A stretch of 19,029 bases of DNA from Myxococcales bacterium (GTDB lineage: Bacteria; Myxococcota_A; UBA9160; SMWR01): NCBI GenBank assembly GCA_022572485.1, contig JACZVU010000034.1, forward strand, positions 1 to 19,029, given 5' to 3'. Positions 14,968-19,029 of this stretch are shown here, one piece after another (the first letter of the stretch is position 1; every line of letters starts with the position of its first letter). The notes beneath the pieces were generated by a model. That model searched no databases. It was not told the DNA's origin and worked only from the letters and a program-made list of their open reading frames with translations. The position numbers were made by a program, and so were the translations under genes.

Positions 14968-16287
14968 ATGCCTCACCGATCGCTGAAAAAATCCAACGAG
15001 TATTTCAAGCGCGCTCTGAAGAGCCTGCCGCTAGGTGTTTCTTCCAACTTCCGCTACTGGGGAGAAGAAAGAACGCTCTATATCAAGAGGGCCAAGGGGC
15101 CGCGATTGTGGGACATCGATGACAACGAGTACATCGACTATCGGATGGGTTATGGGCCGGCCATCCTCGGCTACGCAGACGACCGCGTCGATGCTGCTGC
15201 CCGCGAGGGCATGGAAGTCGGCGGCGTATTTGCGTTGGCGACGGAGCTCGAGGCTGTCGTTGCGGAGCGCATCCAGAAGATGGTGCCCGCGGCGGAACTC
15301 GTTCGCTATTCAAACTCGGGTACGGAGGCGGTCATGGCCGCGCTGCGGCTGGCGCGCGGCTATACCGGTAAAGACTCCTACATCCTGGTCGAAGGGGGCT
15401 ATCACGGCCTACACGATGCGACCCTCTGGCAGGCTGCGGTCGACAAGATGCGTCCGGGCGACACGGCCCCCCCTCTCGAACCGTACGGCGAGGGCATCCC
15501 GAAGATCCTCAAGCAACTGATCCACTGCGTTCCGTTGAACGACGCCAATTTCCTGGAAGATGTACTCAAGAAGAATGGCGATCAGATCGGCGCGTTCCTG
15601 ATCGAGCCGATCATGGGTAACTGCTGTGGAATTACTGCCCAGGCCGACTATGTCAAGGCGGCTCGGGAACTGTGCGACCGTCACGGTGTCATGATGATCA
15701 TCGACGAGGTGAAGACGGGCTTCCGGGTCGCTCGCGGTGGTGTCCAGGAGTTGATGGGCGTGAAGGCGGATCTGTGCACGTTCGCGAAAGCGCTCGCCAA
15801 TGGCTATCCGATCTCAGTCATTGCGGGCCGAGAGGAAATCATGCGCAAGATCGGCAACGGTGTCGTGCACGGCGGCACCTACACCGCTCACTCGGTTTCG
15901 ATTGCGGCTGCGAACAAGACGCTGGAGATCCTCGACGAGACAGACGCACTCAAGACGATTGAGACCTACGGGAAGAAGCTGCAGGCGGGGATTTCGAAGA
16001 TCCTCGACGCGCGCGGAATCGCGTACAATTTCGTCGGGCATGCGTCGATGGGTGGCCTGTTTTTCGCCGAGGAGGCACCCACAAACTACCGAGACTGGGT
16101 AAATCACGACAGCACGCTCTACGAGGCGCTGGCGCTGCATCTGCACGATCTGGGTATTCTCTGTGAGCAGGATTCTCGCGAGCCCTGGTTCATCGCAGAA
16201 TCTCACGACGATGCGTGCCTGAAGGAGACGGTCGAAAAATTCGAGATCGCACTCGACGCGGCCCTGAAGCAACTCGGCCGGAGCTAG
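14968..16287 (+). CDS. Class III PLP aminotransferase, glutamate-1-semialdehyde aminomutase-like
   Basis: 439 aa, fold-type I PLP enzyme. SNSGTEA (115-121) binds the phosphate, GGYHG (143-147) stacks on the cofactor, DEV at 246-248 holds the pyridine nitrogen, and Lys274 in TFAKALANGYP is the Schiff-base lysine. The GSAM-like branch also includes bacterial beta-amino acid transaminases (for example from Variovorax and Mesorhizobium). Its position behind a carbamoyl amidohydrolase, rather than with heme genes, makes an amino acid or beta-amino acid aminotransferase more likely than HemL (inference). The longest ATG frame is used; AAGGA lies 6 nt upstream. Probably cotranscribed with the amidohydrolase; no terminator is seen in the 111-bp gap. 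Confidence 0.87.
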   Translation: MPHRSLKKSNEYFKRALKSLPLGVSSNFRYWGEERTLYIKRAKGPRLWDIDDNEYIDYRMGYGPAILGYADDRVDAAAREGMEVGGVFALATELEAVVAERIQKMVPAAELVRYSNSGTEAVMAALRLARGYTGKDSYILVEGGYHGLHDATLWQAAVDKMRPGDTAPPLEPYGEGIPKILKQLIHCVPLNDANFLEDVLKKNGDQIGAFLIEPIMGNCCGITAQADYVKAARELCDRHGVMMIIDEVKTGFRVARGGVQELMGVKADLCTFAKALANGYPISVIAGREEIMRKIGNGVVHGGTYTAHSVSIAAANKTLEILDETDALKTIETYGKKLQAGISKILDARGIAYNFVGHASMGGLFFAEEAPTNYRDWVNHDSTLYEALALHLHDLGILCEQDSREPWFIAESHDDACLKETVEKFEIALDAALKQLGRS

Positions 16288-16454
16288 TGGTGTGCTAGAC
16301 GAGCGCCCGTAATATCGCGGCCGTGGTTTCTAGGGTCGCGGGCGATAGAACACCGCGCTTGGTGGTCTCTACCACCGGCCGGTTACCCTTGGAGCGCGGC
16401 GCGTCTCCAAACCGCAATCGCGGTATTTCTCTCGCTTTTTAGAAAGCGTCTGTA

Positions 16455-16524
16455 AGGAGCAGGAGACAAGAGGGTAGCGTGCGACATGGGGTTTGAGCAC
16501 GCTGCCCTCTTGTCTCCTGCTCCT
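16455..16524. repeat. Long hairpin: 27-28-bp near-perfect inverted repeat
   Basis: The arms 16455-16481 and 16498-16524 are reverse complements over 27 bp with a single T/G difference (a wobble pair in RNA). One more C-G pair (16482/16497) makes 28 paired positions closing a 14-nt loop. The outer part of the arms is AGGAGCAGGAGACAAGAGGG. There is no U-run after it, so although it could block transcription or RNase in either direction, it is not a standard terminator. Confidence 0.75.
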
Positions 16525-16609
16525 GAAGATCCTTTCGCGGATTGAGTCACTGAGCACGGAGGTCGCTCGTTCCCGACTCCAAAGGCAGCTGTTGAAAGAA
16601 GAGGTTTCT

Positions 16610-16640
16610 GAGCACGATGCTCTCTCGTCTCCTGCTCCCT
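16610..16640. repeat. Third, diverged copy of the hairpin arm
   Basis: This segment (GAGCACGATGC, then TCTCTCGTCTCCTGCTCCCT) matches 16495-16524 at 26 of 30 positions in the same orientation, about 85 bp downstream. Its left end is itself a small palindrome, GAGCA-CGA-TGCTC (16610-16622). It suggests a dispersed repeat family or the remnant of a duplicated element. Confidence 0.6.
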
Positions 16641-16710
16641 AAGACCATCGTGTGCCGCGGCCCATGCCGCCGACGGGTTTCCCTTGCGCTCGGTGAGGCT
16701 GGTCTTGTTG

Positions 16711-18828
16711 CTAGTGCGTTTCTTTGGGGATGATCAGCGCGTCTACTACGACGGCTTGATCCGGTAGGGCGACCAGCGGGTTGATGTCGATCTCGGAGAT
16801 GAACTCGCCGAGGTCTTCGGCAAGGGCGGAGAGGCCCATCACGGCGTTGACGATGGCGTCGATGTCGGCAGGCGGTTTGCCGCGTGCGCCCTTCAACAGT
16901 ACGGCTCCACGCAGGCGCATCAAGGCCTTGCGAACAGCGTCTGGTGTGGTTGGGGTCGTCAACATCGAAACGTCGGCGAGCACTTCGACGAAGATTCCGC
17001 CTGTTCCGAGGGTGATCATCGGGCCGAATTGGGGGTCGTTGACGATGCCGAGGATCAACTCGGTTCCCTGCGGGATCATCTGCTGGACGAGAACCGTTGC
17101 ACCCAATCGCTTTTCGAAGTCCGAGTAGGCTTCAGAGATCTCTTCACGATTCGCGATCCCGAGGCGAACGCCGCCTCGCTCCGTCTTGTGGAGATCAGCG
17201 CAGGTCTTGAGCGCGACGGGATAACCGATCGCGTCGCCCGCGCTCAATGTCTCCGTGAGCGTCTGGGTCTGGATCTCCCGCGTCGTGGTGAGCCCGTAGG
17301 CGGCCAGGAGCTGCTTGCTGTCGTGCTCGCCAAGTGCGCCAGAAGCGTTGCGGAGGCGCTCGCGCAGCTCCGAAGGGTTTTTTGGGCGTGAAACTTGGCA
17401 GGGTTGTGCGTTTGCATGGGCCGCCCGGTCGCGCTGGTAGGCGCTGTACTCGACGACATGATGCGTGGCTCTCAGCCCGGTTTCGGTGCCCATCAAAACC
17501 GGAACGCCCATCTCTCTCAATTCGCCGGCCTGTTTGGCACTCGTCGCAGCGCTCAGGTGTCCAAGAACCGCTAGCGGATTGCGCAGTTCGCTCAGCAGCG
17601 GGCGGAGGATGGTCGCGTACCAAGAGTCGTGGTCATCCATCGGGGGCAGGTCGACCGCCAGCAGTGTGATTCCCGTCGAGGGGTCGGCGTCGAGTGCCTG
17701 GATGCTCTTTGCGTAGATGTCGTCGGCGCCGTTTCCAGTTCCCCACGCATCGAGGGGATTGATGGGATCGAGGCCTGGCTCGAGAACCTCACTGAGCTTC
17801 ATCTGGGTTTTTTCGGAAATCGGCGTGAATTCCACGCCTTCGGCTTCGCCCAGGTCGACCAACAGCGCGCGCTGCCCACCTGAATCGAGTATGGCCGACA
17901 CGAAATGGGATTTCGTTCGCATGCCCGTGGCGAACAACTCGAGCGTGTCCAACATTTCATCGGCGGATCGGGCGCGGCGCACCCCGTAATGCTCGAAGAG
18001 TGCATCGTAGGCGCCATCTTCGCCGGCCAGTGCGCCGCTGTGCGCCTTGGCGAGTTGCGCGCCTCGCTCGCTTCGACCTGTCTTCAATGCGACGACCGGG
18101 ATGTCTCGATCCGCTGCTTCCATGAGCGCGGCCTTGAAGGTTTCCGGGTCGCGAACGGTTTCCAGAAAGAGGCCAATTACCCGCGTCGATTCATTCTCGA
18201 GCGCGAACTGCATGTAGTCCGACAAAGTCGTCGAGACCTCGCTGCCTGTCGAGATGATGTAGTTGAATTTCACGCCGTGTTGATTCTGGAGAAAAGCCTC
18301 CCAAACGGAGCCGCTGTGGGAGATCATCGTCACATCCCCCATCGGTGTTTTCGGGCTCACTCGATATCCCGATACCGCCAACCGATGGCAGGGAGCCACG
18401 AAGCCCATCGCATTCGGGCCGCACAGGACGATATCGTTTTCCTTCGCGATCGTTCCGAGTTGGTCCTTCAACGAGCGCTCGCCTTCGAGGGGCTCCGAGT
18501 AGGCGCTTGCGAAGATGACTGCAGCGGGAATCCCGCACCCCGCGACATCCTCGAGCGAAGCGACCAGTCTGCTATTGGGGACTGCGAGGATGGCGAGGTC
18601 TGGCCGTTCGGGCAGGTCGTGCAGTGACGCATAACAGGGGCGATCGTAGAGCGCGTTGTAGCGCGGATTGACGCCGTAGATTGTACCCTCGTATCCGAAC
18701 TGGCTTACGTTCTGCGCCAGTATGCCACCAAAACGACCCGGCTGGCTGATTCCAACGATCGCGACGGATTCCGGATGAAGTAGAGGCGTAAGATTCTGGC
18801 GGTGGCTCTTCGGTGTGGTAGTGCTCAT
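16711..18828 (-). CDS. NDP-forming acyl-CoA synthetase / acetate-CoA ligase family, single chain
   Basis: About 705 aa in the order CoA-binding domain (SVAIVGISQPGRFGG near residue 23), succinyl-CoA-ligase-like domains (SHSGSVWE; the ALKTGRSERG segment), then a C-terminal ATP-grasp domain (KQLLAAYGL ... GYPVALKT ... EIDINPLVAL). This fused alpha-beta layout is that of ADP-forming acyl-CoA synthetases; it resembles the Pat protein acetyltransferase but lacks the GNAT domain. Reaction: reversible acyl-CoA + ADP + Pi to acid + CoA + ATP; substrate unknown. Start uncertain: ATG at 18828 has AGG 7 nt upstream, while an in-frame ATG at 18846 has no ribosome site; the two begin alike (MSTGTD, MSTTTP). 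The frame is open further upstream, but without family sequence. Confidence 0.87.
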   Translation of the reverse strand: MSTTTPKSHRQNLTPLLHPESVAIVGISQPGRFGGILAQNVSQFGYEGTIYGVNPRYNALYDRPCYASLHDLPERPDLAILAVPNSRLVASLEDVAGCGIPAAVIFASAYSEPLEGERSLKDQLGTIAKENDIVLCGPNAMGFVAPCHRLAVSGYRVSPKTPMGDVTMISHSGSVWEAFLQNQHGVKFNYIISTGSEVSTTLSDYMQFALENESTRVIGLFLETVRDPETFKAALMEAADRDIPVVALKTGRSERGAQLAKAHSGALAGEDGAYDALFEHYGVRRARSADEMLDTLELFATGMRTKSHFVSAILDSGGQRALLVDLGEAEGVEFTPISEKTQMKLSEVLEPGLDPINPLDAWGTGNGADDIYAKSIQALDADPSTGITLLAVDLPPMDDHDSWYATILRPLLSELRNPLAVLGHLSAATSAKQAGELREMGVPVLMGTETGLRATHHVVEYSAYQRDRAAHANAQPCQVSRPKNPSELRERLRNASGALGEHDSKQLLAAYGLTTTREIQTQTLTETLSAGDAIGYPVALKTCADLHKTERGGVRLGIANREEISEAYSDFEKRLGATVLVQQMIPQGTELILGIVNDPQFGPMITLGTGGIFVEVLADVSMLTTPTTPDAVRKALMRLRGAVLLKGARGKPPADIDAIVNAVMGLSALAEDLGEFISEIDINPLVALPDQAVVVDALIIPKETH

Positions 18829-18904
18829 GTCGGTACCTGTGCTCATGGTTGACCGGTCTCGCGCTGTTGCTCGATCGCCCGTGCTGCCGGGCTCCATTGG
18901 TAAC

Positions 18905-19029
18905 TCAAAACAACGTTGACGAGCCACTAGGCCACTGTATTTTCTGGCGGTCTTCTGCCTTCCAGGTCGCGTCATACGAGTCGCGCAGCATTTTGCAGGT
19001 CCGTTGGTGGAGATCGAGGGTGGATCGCC
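18905..19029 (-). CDS. Possible 3' end of an upstream gene (partial)
   Basis: On the minus strand one frame is open from the window edge to a TGA at 18907-18905, giving 40 codons with a balanced, amphipathic composition (for example LDLHQRTCKMLRDSYDATWK) and mostly G/C third positions. It ends about 76 bp before the acyl-CoA synthetase start, as an operon partner would. No family is recognised. A second frame ends at 18972 and the synthetase's own frame is also open to the edge, so this call is uncertain. Confidence 0.35.
   Translation of the reverse strand, partial: RSTLDLHQRTCKMLRDSYDATWKAEDRQKIQWPSGSSTLF

Larger units (their letters stand above)
16288..16710. other. 423-bp convergent intergenic region rich in hairpins
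   Basis: It separates the aminotransferase (plus) from the acyl-CoA synthetase (minus). Besides the long hairpin (16455-16524) and its third copy (16610-16640), it holds GGTGGT/ACCACC (16361-16376), ACCGC/GCGGT with a 4-nt loop (16411-16424) and CGCTTT/AAAGCG (16432-16447). AAGACCA (16641-16647) can pair with TGGTCTT (16700-16706) at long range. No gene is supported here; short open frames are arbitrary. Confidence 0.55.

Noticed and set aside
16361..16376. GGTGGT/ACCACC hairpin as a terminator for the aminotransferase gene.
   Set aside because: Only a 6-bp stem, over 70 bp after the stop, and no T-run follows.
16455..16640. The repeats as a CRISPR array.
   Set aside because: Only three units, two of them in inverted orientation with a 14-nt loop, and no cas gene nearby.
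16711..18828. The acyl-CoA synthetase as a Pat-type protein lysine acetyltransferase.
   Set aside because: The chain ends within the ATP-grasp domain and has no GNAT domain at either end.

Overview
The window is GC-rich, densely coded, and carries a complete TonB energy-transduction operon (DUF3450 protein, TtpC-like protein, ExbB, ExbD, TonB, TPR protein). That requires an outer membrane, so the host is Gram-negative. The gene mix (acyl-CoA dehydrogenase, NDP-forming acyl-CoA synthetase, dimethylglycine/sarcosine dehydrogenase-like flavoprotein) and a C-terminal sorting-like tail at the left edge fit a heterotrophic proteobacterium or a Myxococcota/'deltaproteobacterial' lineage. The lineage is inference; no rRNA or tRNA gene is visible. 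No phage, IS, CRISPR or recognisable defence system is present.

Layout. (1) 1-64: the last codons of a protein ending in a hydrophobic helix plus an Arg cluster. (2) 170-2590 (-): a dimethylglycine/sarcosine dehydrogenase-type flavoprotein, divergent from 3050-4549 (+), a sodium:solute symporter translationally coupled (ATGA) to a 65-aa one-helix protein (4546-4743). (3) Converging on these, 6464-4763 (-): a 68-aa coiled-coil/one-helix protein followed by an NCS1-family permease. (4) 6465-7085: a 621-bp divergent intergenic region with 21-bp-spaced direct repeats, a nested inverted repeat, a candidate sigma-70 promoter and a terminator-like hairpin just before the next ribosome site. (5) 7086-12201 (+): the six-gene TonB2-type operon, with overlapping or nearly abutting genes. 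(6) 13368-12205 (-): an acyl-CoA dehydrogenase with a TTG start, converging on the TPR gene with a 3-bp gap. (7) 13621-16287 (+): an M20-type N-carbamoyl amidohydrolase followed by a class III (GSA-aminomutase-like) aminotransferase. (8) 16288-16710: a gene-free stretch with a 28-bp-stem hairpin and a related third repeat copy. (9) 18828-16711 (-): a single-chain NDP-forming acyl-CoA synthetase, preceded at the right edge by what may be the tail of another gene.

How it may work together (inference). Two cytoplasmic-membrane importers (SSS and NCS1) could bring in small N-containing compounds such as N-methylated amines/betaines and hydantoin-, ureido- or nucleobase-type compounds. The flavoprotein would demethylate N-methylglycines, passing C1 units to tetrahydrofolate. 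The M20 amidohydrolase would release ammonia and CO2 from an N-carbamoyl amino acid, and the aminotransferase would deaminate the product. The acyl-CoA dehydrogenase and acyl-CoA synthetase would handle downstream acyl groups. The TonB operon would power outer-membrane receptors encoded elsewhere. No entirely new system is obvious. The least explained elements are the two mini-membrane proteins paired with transporters, the repeat structures at gene boundaries, and the hairpin in the TonB operon leader.
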